The position numbers and the translations under genes were made by a program. Positions 33,933-42,925 of a stretch of DNA of 64,000 nucleotides are shown one piece after another (the first letter of the stretch is position 1; each line of letters starts with the position of its first letter). Under the pieces are notes generated by a model, which had not been told where the DNA came from, ran no database searches, and saw only the letters and a list, made by a program, of their open reading frames with translations. The DNA comes from Devosia sp. (GTDB lineage Bacteria > Pseudomonadota > Alphaproteobacteria > Rhizobiales > Devosiaceae): positions 3,335,501 to 3,399,500 of the forward strand of contig NZ_CP075529.1 in NCBI RefSeq assembly GCF_025809055.1. The letters run 5' to 3'.

Positions 33933-35066
33933 ATGACCAGCCCCGCCTCCATGCCCGCTGAACCGCAGTGGCGCCCGCCAAGGCTCTCGGTTGTCGTGCC
34001 GACTTACAAGGAGCGCGACAACGTCCTGCCGCTGCTCGAAAAGCTCGACCTGGCCCTGGCGGGAATAGCGTTCGAGGTTATCTTCGTCGACGACAACAGC
34101 CCCGACGGCACGGCCGAAGCCGTCAAACAGGCCGCCCGCACCCGCCCCAATGTGCGCTGTATTCACCGTATCGGGCGGCGTGGCCTGTCGTCGGCGTGTA
34201 TCGAGGGCATGGCCCTGTCCGCCGCAGAATTCGTCGCGGTGATCGACGGCGACCTCCAGCATGACGAATCCATCCTGCCGCAACTGCTGGCGCGGGTGGA
34301 AGAGGGGGCCGATATTGCAGTCGGCTCTCGCTATGTCGGCGAGGGCCGGTCCGAGGAAGGCCTGTCGGCCGGACGGCAGGCCGGGTCGCGCCTGGCCACC
34401 CGCCTTTCCGGTATCCTGACCGGCAAGGCGCTGGCCGATCCCATGAGCGGCTTTTTCCTTCTGCGCCGCGCGCTCGTGATGGAAGTGGCGCCGCACCTCT
34501 CCCAGGAAGGCTTCAAGATACTGCTCGACCTGGTGGCCACTGCCGGGCGCCGCCGTGGCGGCCGTCTCACCATTGCTGAAGTGCCCTACAGTTTCCGCCC
34601 CCGCCATGCGGGCGAAAGCAAGATGAGCCCGCTGATCGTCGCCCAGTTCCTGGGGCTCATCGTCTCGCAGTTGACGCGTGGCCTCGTGCCGACAAGTTTT
34701 CTCCTGTTCGGCCTTGTGGGCGTTTCGGGTGTCTTCGTGCACCTTGCGGTGCTCAGCCTCGCCTTTGAAGTATTTGGCATTGGCTTTGCCGTCAGTCAGT
34801 TCATCGCCACCATGGTCGCCATGACCACCAATTTCGTGCTCAACAACGAACTGACCTATGCCGACAAGCGCCTGACCGGGCGGCGCTTCTTCACGGGCCT
34901 GTTGAGTTTTTACGCGGTGTGCAGTTTCGGCACCTTCGCCAATATCTCGGTCGCGAGCCTCCTGTTCACTGCCGAAATGGCCAATTTCGTCTTTGCCGGC
35001 ATAGCCGGGGCGGTCATGAGCGCGGTGTTCAACTATGCCGTGACCCGCATCTTCACCTGGCGCTGA
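33933..35066 (+). CDS. GT2 glycosyltransferase fused to a GtrA domain
   Basis: A 377-residue fusion. Residues 12-245 are a dolichol/polyprenyl-phosphate mannosyltransferase-like GT-A domain (LSVVVPTYKERDNVLPLLEK, FVDDNSPDGTAEAV, VIDGDLQHDESILPQLL near 106). Residues 255-375 form a four-helix GtrA-like flippase domain. It would load a sugar onto a lipid carrier and help move it across the membrane. The GT39-type gene follows 10 bp downstream, giving a complete lipid-linked sugar transfer pair for modifying an envelope polymer. Confidence 0.93.
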   Translation: MTSPASMPAEPQWRPPRLSVVVPTYKERDNVLPLLEKLDLALAGIAFEVIFVDDNSPDGTAEAVKQAARTRPNVRCIHRIGRRGLSSACIEGMALSAAEFVAVIDGDLQHDESILPQLLARVEEGADIAVGSRYVGEGRSEEGLSAGRQAGSRLATRLSGILTGKALADPMSGFFLLRRALVMEVAPHLSQEGFKILLDLVATAGRRRGGRLTIAEVPYSFRPRHAGESKMSPLIVAQFLGLIVSQLTRGLVPTSFLLFGLVGVSGVFVHLAVLSLAFEVFGIGFAVSQFIATMVAMTTNFVLNNELTYADKRLTGRRFFTGLLSFYAVCSFGTFANISVASLLFTAEMANFVFAGIAGAVMSAVFNYAVTRIFTWR

Positions 35067-35076
35067 GGAGCCAAAC

Positions 35077-36603
35077 ATGAGCGAGACCCGGCGCATTGGC
35101 CCGCTGACACCCGTTCAGGCGACGCTGGCGCTCATTATCGTCACCCTGGTGTTGCGCACCATTGGCGCCTGGGCCGTGGGCTGGGGCACGGGCGAAGCCT
35201 ATTACCTGGCCTCGGCGCGCCAGTTCCATCTCAGCTACTATGACCAGCCACCGCTCTTCCTGTGGATGATCTGGGGTATCGTGACGGCAACCGGATCGGA
35301 CGCCATCCTTCTGGTGCGCCTGCCATTCCTCCTGATGTTCGCCGGCTCGACCTGGCTGGTCTTCGACATCATGCGGCGGCTGCATTCGCCCCTGGCCGGT
35401 TTCTATGCCGCGCTGATCGTCAACGCCTGCGTGCTGTTTTCGCTCTCCATCGGGTCCTGGGCGCAGCCCGATGCGCCCATGCTGCTCTTCTGGCTGGCGA
35501 CGGTCCGGGTGCTGATCGAAATCTTTTTCGGGGCCGGTCGCGAGCGCCCCTATTTCTATTGGGGCCTGGCCGGGTTGTTCCTTGGTCTCACCTTTCTGTC
35601 GAAATACCACGCCCTGTTCCTCGTCTTGGGCACCGGGCTCTACATTCTCGTCGATCCGGCCCAGCGCCATTGGCTGCTGCACAAGGCTCCCTGGCTGGCG
35701 CTGGTGATCGCGCTGGCGATCTTTTCGCCGGTCATCATCTGGAATGCCCAGAACCAATGGGCCTCTTTCGGCTTCCAGGGCGGGCGGGCGCTCGCCGAAT
35801 CCGATCTGCGCTGGGGCGGCCTCATCCGCATGATCATCGGCCAATTGGTCTATATGGTGCCGTGGCTGGCCATACCGGCGCTCTATATTGGCGTCAGGGC
35901 CCTGTTCGCGGGCCTCGAGCGCTCGGCCATTGCCGGGGTCGCGCCGGGAGTGGCAGTGCTCTTTGCCTATATTGCCTGGCCGCCGATCCTGTTCTTCACC
36001 ATCGTCGCCCTCTGGTCCGATACGCAGTTCCACTTTCACTGGCAGGCGCCGGGCTACATCATGCTCTTCATGCTCATGGGGGCCTGGGCCGCCAATCGCA
36101 ATGGACGGGCGATCAAGGCCTGGCTCTGGGGCAGTGCCGCCGTCACGCTGGTGATCCTCGCACCTCTGGTCAGCCATTGCGCCACCGGCTGGGCCCGCCA
36201 GGTCTTTCCCGGCGATTGGGAAGACCCCACTTATTCGCAACTGCCCTGGACCGAAGTCGGCGCGGCCTTGGTCGAGGCCGGCGTCTTCACCGGCGAAAAC
36301 CAGTTCGTCGCCGGCATGAACTGGATCGATTGCGGCTATATCGACACCCAGGTCGGCGGGCGTGTGCCGCTGGCCTGCTTCGGCTCGGACCCGCGCAACC
36401 TGCACTACAATTTCGATCCGGCCACCCATGCGGGATGGGATGCAATTGTCGTGGTCCAGACCGGCAATATCGAGCGGGCGGCCGAGCGGATCGGACGCCA
36501 GTTCGACGCCGTGACCCATCTCGAAACGCTCGACATCACCCGCAATGGCTATCCGGAGTTGCGCAATATCCAGGTGTTTGAGGCGACGAGCTTTCAGCCC
36601 TGA
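35077..36603 (+). CDS. GT39-type membrane glycosyltransferase (ArnT/PMT-like)
   Basis: A 508-residue inner-membrane protein with about twelve helices and a C-terminal periplasmic part. It belongs to the dolichyl-phosphate-mannose protein mannosyltransferase / ArnT class. It uses lipid-linked sugars to decorate lipid A, other glycans or proteins on the periplasmic side. The first periplasmic loop reads WGTGEAYYLASARQFHLSYY then DQPPLFLW, keeping the acidic and YYDQPPL features of the class. It is directly downstream of the GT2-GtrA fusion that would supply its donor. The acceptor is unknown. Confidence 0.88.
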   Translation: MSETRRIGPLTPVQATLALIIVTLVLRTIGAWAVGWGTGEAYYLASARQFHLSYYDQPPLFLWMIWGIVTATGSDAILLVRLPFLLMFAGSTWLVFDIMRRLHSPLAGFYAALIVNACVLFSLSIGSWAQPDAPMLLFWLATVRVLIEIFFGAGRERPYFYWGLAGLFLGLTFLSKYHALFLVLGTGLYILVDPAQRHWLLHKAPWLALVIALAIFSPVIIWNAQNQWASFGFQGGRALAESDLRWGGLIRMIIGQLVYMVPWLAIPALYIGVRALFAGLERSAIAGVAPGVAVLFAYIAWPPILFFTIVALWSDTQFHFHWQAPGYIMLFMLMGAWAANRNGRAIKAWLWGSAAVTLVILAPLVSHCATGWARQVFPGDWEDPTYSQLPWTEVGAALVEAGVFTGENQFVAGMNWIDCGYIDTQVGGRVPLACFGSDPRNLHYNFDPATHAGWDAIVVVQTGNIERAAERIGRQFDAVTHLETLDITRNGYPELRNIQVFEATSFQP

Positions 36604-36683
36604 TTGCGCCGGGCCGGGTGAACCCAATCGCGTGCCGGAACGTTGTGTTTCCGACCCGGATATCTCGGGCCAGGAGATCGCAA

Positions 36684-37040
36684 ATGACCGACCGCCAGGA
36701 CACGAAAACCGCAATCGTCCCCGTTTCCGGCCGCGTGCACATCTTTTTTGACGACGCCGAAATTGCCAGTTCCACGCGCGCCATGCGCCTGAACGGTTCG
36801 GCCGCTCCCCAGGTGTTCTTGCCGCTCGAGGATGTGCATCCGCAGATTCTCGAAGCCTCCGACACGACGCGCGAGGATGCCGGACCCGGCACCGCTCACT
36901 TCTACACCGTCAAGACCCTCACAGCCGATGGCAGCGACGAGGCATGGTACTATCCCTATGCCGAGGGTGCCTACGCACCCATTCGCGACATGCTGACCTT
37001 TGGTGGCGATCGCATCCGCGTCGAGGTGACGGAAGTCTGA
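36684..37040 (+). CDS. DUF427 family protein
   Basis: A 118-residue cytoplasmic protein of the DUF427 family. The pattern is GRVHIFFDDAEIASSTRAMRL, then PQVFLPLEDVHPQILEAS and EAWYYPYAEGAYAPIRDMLT followed by a short final strand. The ATG at 36684 has GGAG upstream (CAGGAGATCGCAA); the longer frame overlaps intergenic sequence. No reaction is established for the family. Confidence 0.85.
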   Translation: MTDRQDTKTAIVPVSGRVHIFFDDAEIASSTRAMRLNGSAAPQVFLPLEDVHPQILEASDTTREDAGPGTAHFYTVKTLTADGSDEAWYYPYAEGAYAPIRDMLTFGGDRIRVEVTEV

Positions 37041-37099
37041 CGCTCGTTCAGAGCGTATTCCCACTTCCCCCCGCCGCAAGACTGGGCCATAAGGCAAGC

Positions 37100-37291
37100 A
37101 TGAGCGAACAATCTTCTTTCCAGATCAAGCTACGCCGGACCGGCGGAGTCGGCGCCAATGCAAACTGGCATTGGGAAATTCAGGATGCGGACGGCAAAGT
37201 CGTCAAGACCGGTAGCGCCGTGGGCGAGGAGCACAAGGCTTTCGCCACTGCGCGCATCGCCAAGGAAAAGCTGGAAGCCGCGGGCAAGTAA
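37100..37291 (+). CDS. small hypothetical protein
   Basis: A 63-residue protein (MSEQSSFQIKLRRTGG...). The stretch NWHWEIQDADGKVVKTGSAV followed by a helix (AFATARIAKEKLEAAG) is vaguely like the DUF1508/YegP fold, but too short for a firm call. The internal ATG at 37100 is used because the longer frame overlaps the DUF427 gene out of frame and reads as non-protein sequence. It ends 17 bp before the EamA-type gene. Confidence 0.6.
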   Translation: MSEQSSFQIKLRRTGGVGANANWHWEIQDADGKVVKTGSAVGEEHKAFATARIAKEKLEAAGK

Positions 37292-37308
37292 GCCCCGATA
37301 GGATTGCC

Positions 37309-38277
37309 GTGACCGCGCCCGCCGCCGAGCCTGAACCCGCGCCCGTATCGCCCGGTTTCACAGGTCCGCTGCGCGGCATCGCCCTCAAGGTCGCGTCAGT
37401 TTGCTGCTTCGTGGTCATGGCCACCATGCTCAAGGCCACCCAGACCGTGCCCTCCGGGCAGATGGTGTTCTTCCGCTCGTTCTTTGCGCTGCTGCCGGTG
37501 TTGGCCTATCTCGCCTGGCGCGGCCATCTGGCCCATGCCTTTGCCACAAAGCGGCCGGTGGGCCACGTGGTGCGGGGCCTGATCGGCGTCGGCGCCATGA
37601 GCCTGGGATTTTTTGCGCTGAGCCGGCTGCCACTGCCCGAAGCGACAGTGCTCCAATACGCGGCTCCCCTGCTCATTGTCGTATTGTCGGCCGTGCTGCT
37701 GCATGAACGGGTCCAGGTCTTCCGCTGGACCACGGTCATCATCGGGCTGGTTGGCGTGCTGATCGTGCTCTGGCCCCGCCTGACCCTGTTCACGGACCCG
37801 GACGGCATGGGCGACGGACAAGCGCTCGGCGCCATTGCCGGGATCACCGGTGCGCTGCTGTCTGCCTTTGCCATGTTGCAGGTGCGCACCCTGGTGCAGA
37901 CCGAGCGCACCGAGGCCATCGTCACCTATTTCTTCATCAGCGCCAGCGTGCTGAGCCTTCTGACCATTCCCTTCGGTTGGGTCATGCCGACGCCCGAACA
38001 GGCGGCGCTGCTGATCGGTGCCGGCTTTTTTGGCGGCATCGGACAACTGTTCCTCACCTCATGCTACCGCTATGCGGACATGTCCGTGATCGCGCCGTTC
38101 GAATATGTGTCGCTGATCCTGACCATCGCCATCGGCTTCGTTATCTTTGCCGACATCCCCACCGCATCCATGCTCGTCGGCAGCGTCATCATCGTCGCCT
38201 CGGGCATCGCGGTGATCCTGCGCGAACGCTGGCTCGGCCTCGACCGCGCCAAGGCCCGCGAGGCCAATACGCCCTAG
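37309..38277 (+). CDS. DMT superfamily (EamA) transporter
   Basis: A 322-residue inner-membrane protein with ten helices arranged as two EamA repeats (about 25-155 and 170-300). The usual end-of-repeat glycine motifs are seen (LLHERVQVFRWTTVIIGLVG near 125; ADIPTASMLVGSVIIVASGI near 285). These carriers move metabolites such as amino acids or purines; the substrate is not predictable. The start is GTG at 37309. The gene overlaps the convergent reductase-family gene by four bases. Confidence 0.9.
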   Translation: MTAPAAEPEPAPVSPGFTGPLRGIALKVASVCCFVVMATMLKATQTVPSGQMVFFRSFFALLPVLAYLAWRGHLAHAFATKRPVGHVVRGLIGVGAMSLGFFALSRLPLPEATVLQYAAPLLIVVLSAVLLHERVQVFRWTTVIIGLVGVLIVLWPRLTLFTDPDGMGDGQALGAIAGITGALLSAFAMLQVRTLVQTERTEAIVTYFFISASVLSLLTIPFGWVMPTPEQAALLIGAGFFGGIGQLFLTSCYRYADMSVIAPFEYVSLILTIAIGFVIFADIPTASMLVGSVIIVASGIAVILRERWLGLDRAKAREANTP

Positions 38278-38810
38278 CGCCTGACGCGATAGAACGACTG
38301 CACAAGCCCGGATGGAAAGGGTTGCGTTCTCACGTGTTCAAGCACGAGGTCATGATCCAGCGCCCCGAACAGCGGTATGCCGGTGCCGATCAATACGGGT
38401 ATCCGGCTGATCACAAGATCATCGATCAGGCCGGCGCGCAGGAACGACTGGATAACCGAACCACCATCGACATAGACGGCCCGCCAGCCCCGCTCGGCAA
38501 AGTTCGCCATGGCCTGCTCTGGCGTTGCCGCCAGCACCTCCACCCGGTCCGAGATTTCTGCCGGAATATCGGTGGGCCTCAGCGAATGACTCAACACCAC
38601 GACGGGCTTGGAGTAGTACCAGGGGCGCATGTCCTTGATGGCTTCATAGGTTCCGCGCCCCATCACCACGGCATCGACCCGTTCCATATGGGCATTGAAC
38701 CCGTGATCCTCGCCGTGCGTGGGAAATTCAGTCAACCAGCCGATGCCGTGGTTCTGCCGCGCGATGAAGCCGTCCAGGCTGGTTCCGATGAAAACGTGCC
38801 CCGTAGTCAT
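38274..38810 (-). CDS. dihydrofolate reductase family protein (RibD C-terminal fold)
   Basis: A 178-residue NADPH-dependent reductase-like protein of the YwjB/YyaP group. It begins MTTGHVFIGTSLDGFIARQN and has VDAVVMGRGTYEAI near 48 and AVYVDGGSVIQSFLRAGLID near 110, all typical of the RibD_C/DHFR fold. The ATG at 38810 has GGGAG upstream; the longer frame has none. Physiological substrate unknown. Confidence 0.88.
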   Translation of the reverse strand: MTTGHVFIGTSLDGFIARQNHGIGWLTEFPTHGEDHGFNAHMERVDAVVMGRGTYEAIKDMRPWYYSKPVVVLSHSLRPTDIPAEISDRVEVLAATPEQAMANFAERGWRAVYVDGGSVIQSFLRAGLIDDLVISRIPVLIGTGIPLFGALDHDLVLEHVRTQPFPSGLVQSFYRVRR

Positions 38811-38905
38811 GATGTTGCTCCCTATCCACGCCACCTGACGCAGGTGCCGTGACAAGGAATGACAGCAGGCTTCGATGCGGGACGTCTAGTGTCGCTTCCG
38901 CCTAT

Positions 38906-40336
38906 CTAGCCAGTCGCCGCCATTTCGGACCAGCTCTGGCGCTTGCGATAGATGGTGGAGGGGCTGATTTCGAGCGCTGCCGCGGCGAGAGATATGTTGC
39001 CCCCAAAGGCAGCGACAGCATCTTCGATGATCCGCTGCTCCTGCTGCCACATCGGCAGCACCAGCCTGCGGGTTTCGGGGCGAACGGTTTCCACCGCAAT
39101 CGGCGCCGCCACCTGTGCCTCGATATCGGCGGCTCCCAGCATCGCTGCCGAGATTTCTCCGCCATCGAACATGACGACGAGGCGCCGCACCAGGTTCTGC
39201 AATTGCCGCACATTGCCCGGCCAGTCGGCTGCGGTCAGGTGCTGGGCAGCGTCCGCGGCAAAACCGGCAAACCGCTTGCGCTCCTCGAGCGAATAGCAAT
39301 CGAGGAAATGCCGGGCCAGGACCATGATGTCGCTCGGCCGCTGCCGCAATGGCGGCAGATGGATGGGCAGCACGTGCAGGCGATAGAACAGGTCTTCGCG
39401 GAACTGGCGCTGGGCAATCATCTGCATCGGATTGCGATTGGTCGCGCAGATGACCCGCACATCCACCTTGCGCACCGCCGTCTCGCCGACGCGTGAAATC
39501 GTGCCCGTCTGCAGGAAGCGGAGTAGCTTGGACTGCAGCGACAGGTCCATTTCCCCGATCTCGTCGAGAAACAGCGTGCCGCCATCGGCCAGTTCGGCCG
39601 CGCCCTTGCGGTCTTCGGTCGCGCCGGTAAAGGCGCCGCGCGCCACGCCGAACAATTCGCTTTCCATCAGGTCGCGCGGTATGGCGGCGCAATTGATGGC
39701 GACGAACCGCCGATCGGCCCGCGGGCCCTTGGCGTGCAGCGCTTCGGCGCAGACATCCTTGCCCGTGCCGCTCTCGCCGGTGATGAACACCGGTGCCGAG
39801 GACGAGGCGACGCGCCCGATCTGCTCGTAGAGAAACTGCATGGCGCTGGATGCACCGACAAAGCCGGCATAATCGGCAATGTGCGAAGCCTGTCCCGCCT
39901 CCGCGCCCAGGCATCTGGGGCGTCCGTGACGCTGGGCCAGTTCGCCGATGCGGTTGGCCAGGGCCGGGCCGTTGACCGGCTTGGCGACATAGTCGTGGGC
40001 TCCGGCGCGCATGGCGGCCAGCGTGGAGCTGACCGAGGCCCCATCGGCCATGACAATGATCAGCGCGCCTTCAGATATCCGCACCAGCCGGGCAACCGCG
40101 TCTTCAGGCGTGGCGCCCAGGTCGCCTATCGAACCAAGATCGGCCAGAACCACGTCGGGACGGGCCTTGCGCAACAGGTCACCCGCCGCACGGCCGCAAT
40201 CGGCAACACTGAGCACCGGAGCGACCAGCATCGCCTCTGCCAGAGCGGCTCCAAGATGGCGCGCGCCGTCCAGATCGCTGTCGATCAACAGCACCTGGCC
40301 GCTCAATGTGGCATCGCCGATCGTGGCTGACGTCAT
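38906..40336 (-). CDS. sigma-54-dependent response regulator
   Basis: A 476-residue NtrC-family activator. The receiver domain (about 14-125) has Asp66 (VVLADLG) and Lys109 (YVAKP), but the usual Thr/Ser switch segment reads MADGAS. The AAA+ domain (about 145-385) has Walker A GESGTGKD (167-174), the sigma-54 contact loop GAFTGA (204-209) and Walker B GGTLFLDEIGEMD. A Fis-type helix-turn-helix (ISLAAAALEISPSTIYRKRQ) ends the protein. No histidine kinase gene is adjacent. It is divergent from the TipF-like EAL gene, and the 242-bp gap between them should hold both promoters. Start at 40336 on the basis of the receiver domain. Confidence 0.92.
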   Translation of the reverse strand: MTSATIGDATLSGQVLLIDSDLDGARHLGAALAEAMLVAPVLSVADCGRAAGDLLRKARPDVVLADLGSIGDLGATPEDAVARLVRISEGALIIVMADGASVSSTLAAMRAGAHDYVAKPVNGPALANRIGELAQRHGRPRCLGAEAGQASHIADYAGFVGASSAMQFLYEQIGRVASSSAPVFITGESGTGKDVCAEALHAKGPRADRRFVAINCAAIPRDLMESELFGVARGAFTGATEDRKGAAELADGGTLFLDEIGEMDLSLQSKLLRFLQTGTISRVGETAVRKVDVRVICATNRNPMQMIAQRQFREDLFYRLHVLPIHLPPLRQRPSDIMVLARHFLDCYSLEERKRFAGFAADAAQHLTAADWPGNVRQLQNLVRRLVVMFDGGEISAAMLGAADIEAQVAAPIAVETVRPETRRLVLPMWQQEQRIIEDAVAAFGGNISLAAAALEISPSTIYRKRQSWSEMAATG

Positions 40337-40578
40337 GGGCGATCTATCCCTTTTCAGGCACTTGTTCTCGTTGGTCCGATTGTTGGCGATTAGGGTAAAT
40401 TTTCCGTTCCCGCCGCTGCAGATTGCATGGTCTGGCCCAGTGCCCGCATGGAACAGCACCCGGCGGTCCGGCTCAAATAGGCTGGGACATCGGCGCCTCA
40501 CGCCTTTTGCCCGCGGGTCTCTAATGTTAATAAAATTGCGCCGAGTCCCGGCCGTCAGGAAATGTTGCGGAAGAGCCT

Positions 40579-41844
40579 GTGCAGGCACTGGTCTATCTTT
40601 TCATCGCACTAGCGGGTGCCGGTTTCGGTGCGCTGGCCTATTTCGGCCTGGCTTTCACCCCGGCAACGGCGATTCTGGTTGGCCTGGTCTTTTCTGCCAT
40701 CGGCGTCATCTTCATGGAGCGCGTGCTGCGCCAGCGCGCCGAGAATCGCCTGGAAAAGGCCATTCAGGATCTGTCGCGCCTATTGGCCACCGATGCCCAG
40801 GCCGGCGCCGTGCTCGGCCAGCGCATCAACGCTCTGACCGATCTCAATCCCGGCCAGCGCCTCGAGACCGTGGAGGCCGATATTTCCGTTCTGGGTACGG
40901 TCATTCGTCAGGTCGCGGAGGCCGTGGCCGAAATGGAAGACAAGGCGGCCCGCAACAGTGCTGCCCCGGCCGCCATGTCCGTGCCGCGCGCCGTCGAGCC
41001 GACCGCCCTGCGCCCGCCGCCGGCGGCGCCGGCCGAAGAACCCGGGCCCGCCATTCCGCTCGAAATGCTGCGCCAGGCGCTCGAGGAAAATCGCCTGGTC
41101 TTTCACATCCAGCCCATCGTGCGGCTGCCGCAAAGGCGGCCGGTGGCCTATGAACTGGTGCCGCGCCTGATGCTCGAAGATGGCGAACTGGCCGGCGCAG
41201 TCGATTTCATGCCGCGCCGCAAGGGTGGCGATCTTGTGGTGCGTATCGAGGCGGCGGCACTGGTCGAGGCCATTGCCATCGCCCGCCGCTCGCGCACCGG
41301 CGGCCAGCCGGTCACGCTCTATCTGCCACTGTCCGGAGCCAGCCTCGACGACGAAGACGCCGCCGAGCAACTGCTGGCCGTGCTTGATGCCAATCGCAGC
41401 GTGGCGCCGGGCCTGGTGTTTCTCGTCACCGAAAGCGACTGGTCCGCCATGTCGCCGCGCCAGAAGTCGGTCGCGGCCGGCATTGCCCGCAAGGGCGCCG
41501 GGTTTTCCATTGCCGCGATGCGTTCGCTGCGGGCCGACATGGCCGATCTGGCGGCCTCGGGCGTGCGCTCGCTGCGCGTCGACGGCGCCCGCTTCATCGA
41601 AACGCCCGAAACCTATACAGATTTCCACGTCTCCGATATTTCCGGCTATCTCAAGCGCTTCGAGATCCAGCTGATCGTCACCAATATTGCCGGCGAGCGG
41701 CAGATCGTCGAACTGCTCGACAGCGACATAACCCTGGTGCAGGGCGATTATCTCGCGCCGCCCGGGCCTGTCCGGCCCGATCTCAGTTTCGACAGCCAGC
41801 GCAGCGTCGGCGCTCAGCCCGCTCGCCGTGCCGAAAGCTTGTAG
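40579..41844 (+). CDS. membrane-anchored degenerate EAL protein, TipF-like
   Basis: A 421-residue protein. It has two N-terminal membrane helices (about 3-24 and 28-46), a coiled-coil-like stretch (46-125), a Pro/Ala linker and an EAL-type domain (about 155-400). The EAL motif is replaced by ELV (residues 192-194, YELVPRL). The DDFGTG metal motif is missing (GFSIAAMRSL instead), and the NLS-type Asn is absent (YLPLSGAS). It should therefore lack c-di-GMP phosphodiesterase activity. The same layout occurs in Caulobacter TipF, a c-di-GMP receptor for flagellum assembly; I infer a similar role. The start is GTG at 40579. Confidence 0.82.
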   Translation: MQALVYLFIALAGAGFGALAYFGLAFTPATAILVGLVFSAIGVIFMERVLRQRAENRLEKAIQDLSRLLATDAQAGAVLGQRINALTDLNPGQRLETVEADISVLGTVIRQVAEAVAEMEDKAARNSAAPAAMSVPRAVEPTALRPPPAAPAEEPGPAIPLEMLRQALEENRLVFHIQPIVRLPQRRPVAYELVPRLMLEDGELAGAVDFMPRRKGGDLVVRIEAAALVEAIAIARRSRTGGQPVTLYLPLSGASLDDEDAAEQLLAVLDANRSVAPGLVFLVTESDWSAMSPRQKSVAAGIARKGAGFSIAAMRSLRADMADLAASGVRSLRVDGARFIETPETYTDFHVSDISGYLKRFEIQLIVTNIAGERQIVELLDSDITLVQGDYLAPPGPVRPDLSFDSQRSVGAQPARRAESL

Positions 41845-41934
41845 CGCCGGGGTCCATTGCGGTTTTCCCTTGATCCCCCCGCCCAAAGTGCCACATAGGG
41901 CCAGCATCCGTTTCACCGCACCAAAGGCATAGCC

Positions 41935-42801
41935 ATGACATCGCCCCTGCCGGCCATTTCGGGATTGTCCGACCTCTCCGGCCGCTACGATGCGGTCCTG
42001 AGCGATGTCTGGGGTGTCATTCACAATGGTGTCGCCGCCTTCCCCGAAGCCGTCGAAGCCCTCCGCTCCTTCCGTCAGGCCGGTGGCCGGGCAGTGCTCA
42101 TCACCAATGCGCCGCGCCCCTCGGCGCCAATTGTTGCCATGCTGGACCGGCTGGGCGTGCCGCGCGACGCCTATGACGCCATTGTCTCCTCCGGCGACGC
42201 CACCCGCGCCATGATCGAGAAATATCGCGGCAAGGCCATCCATCACGTCGGCCCGCCCACCGAGGACGATGCCCTTTACGAGGGGCTTAACCTGCGCCGC
42301 ACCGGGCCCGAAGAGGCCGAAGTCGTTGTCGTCACCGATCTAGACACCGATGACGACACGCCCGAAATGTATCGCGAGCGCGCCAAATTCTGGCTTAGCC
42401 GCAAGCTGCCCATGATCTGTGCCAATCCCGATCGTGTGGTCGAGCATGGCGACAAGATCATCTATTGCGGCGGGGCGCTGGGCGATCTCTATTCGGCCAT
42501 GGGCGGCATGGTCCACATGGCCGGAAAACCCTATCCGCCGATCTACGAGCAGGCATTCGGCCTCGCCGAGAAAGCCGCCGGCAAGGGGCTCGACAAGTCC
42601 CGCGTTCTCGCCATCGGCGACAGCGTCCGCACCGATGCGGCCGGTGCCGCACAGTTCGGCATCGATCTGCTGTTCATCACCGGCTCCATCCACGCCGCCG
42701 AACTCGACGCTTTCGGCAAGCCCGATCCGCAGGCCATTGCCGATCTCATCGCCCCCAGCCGCGCCCGCGTCGCCGGCTATCTGCCGCGTCTGTCGTGGTA
42801 A
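41935..42801 (+). CDS. HAD-superfamily hydrolase, TIGR01459 type
   Basis: A 288-residue class IIA HAD phosphatase-like protein. Motif I is YDAVLSDVWGVIHNG (Asp nucleophile), motif II is in AVLITNAPRP near 60, and motifs III/IV lie in SRVLAIGDSVRTDAAGA near 222. The DxWGVIHNG form is typical of a conserved alphaproteobacterial subfamily. Substrate unknown; related enzymes act on nucleotide or sugar phosphates. Confidence 0.9.
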   Translation: MTSPLPAISGLSDLSGRYDAVLSDVWGVIHNGVAAFPEAVEALRSFRQAGGRAVLITNAPRPSAPIVAMLDRLGVPRDAYDAIVSSGDATRAMIEKYRGKAIHHVGPPTEDDALYEGLNLRRTGPEEAEVVVVTDLDTDDDTPEMYRERAKFWLSRKLPMICANPDRVVEHGDKIIYCGGALGDLYSAMGGMVHMAGKPYPPIYEQAFGLAEKAAGKGLDKSRVLAIGDSVRTDAAGAAQFGIDLLFITGSIHAAELDAFGKPDPQAIADLIAPSRARVAGYLPRLSW

Positions 42802-42830
42802 GCTTTGCGCCGACGTTTCGGCTCCATCCC

Positions 42831-42899
42831 ACCCTCCCCCTTGAGGGGAGGGTAGCGCAGCTAGGCCGTTTGGCCGTAGCGACGCTGGGGAGGGGGTCT
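42831..42899. repeat. palindromic intergenic repeat, family B
   Basis: CTCCCCCTTGAGGGGAGGGT, then a GCGCAGCTAGGCCGTTTGGCC core, then GCGACGCTGGGGAGGGGGT. Same layout as the copy at 1521-1590. It fills the gap between the HAD gene and ribF. Confidence 0.65.
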
Positions 42900-42925
42900 T
42901 TCGATCAGTCCCCAGGTGTCCGCCC

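Noticed and set aside
40432..40446. Possible sigma-54 promoter (GG-N10-GC) in the gap between the sigma-54 regulator and the TipF-like gene
   Set aside because: Only the GG and GC dinucleotides fit. The TTGC part of the -12 element is absent, and such matches occur often by chance in GC-rich DNA.
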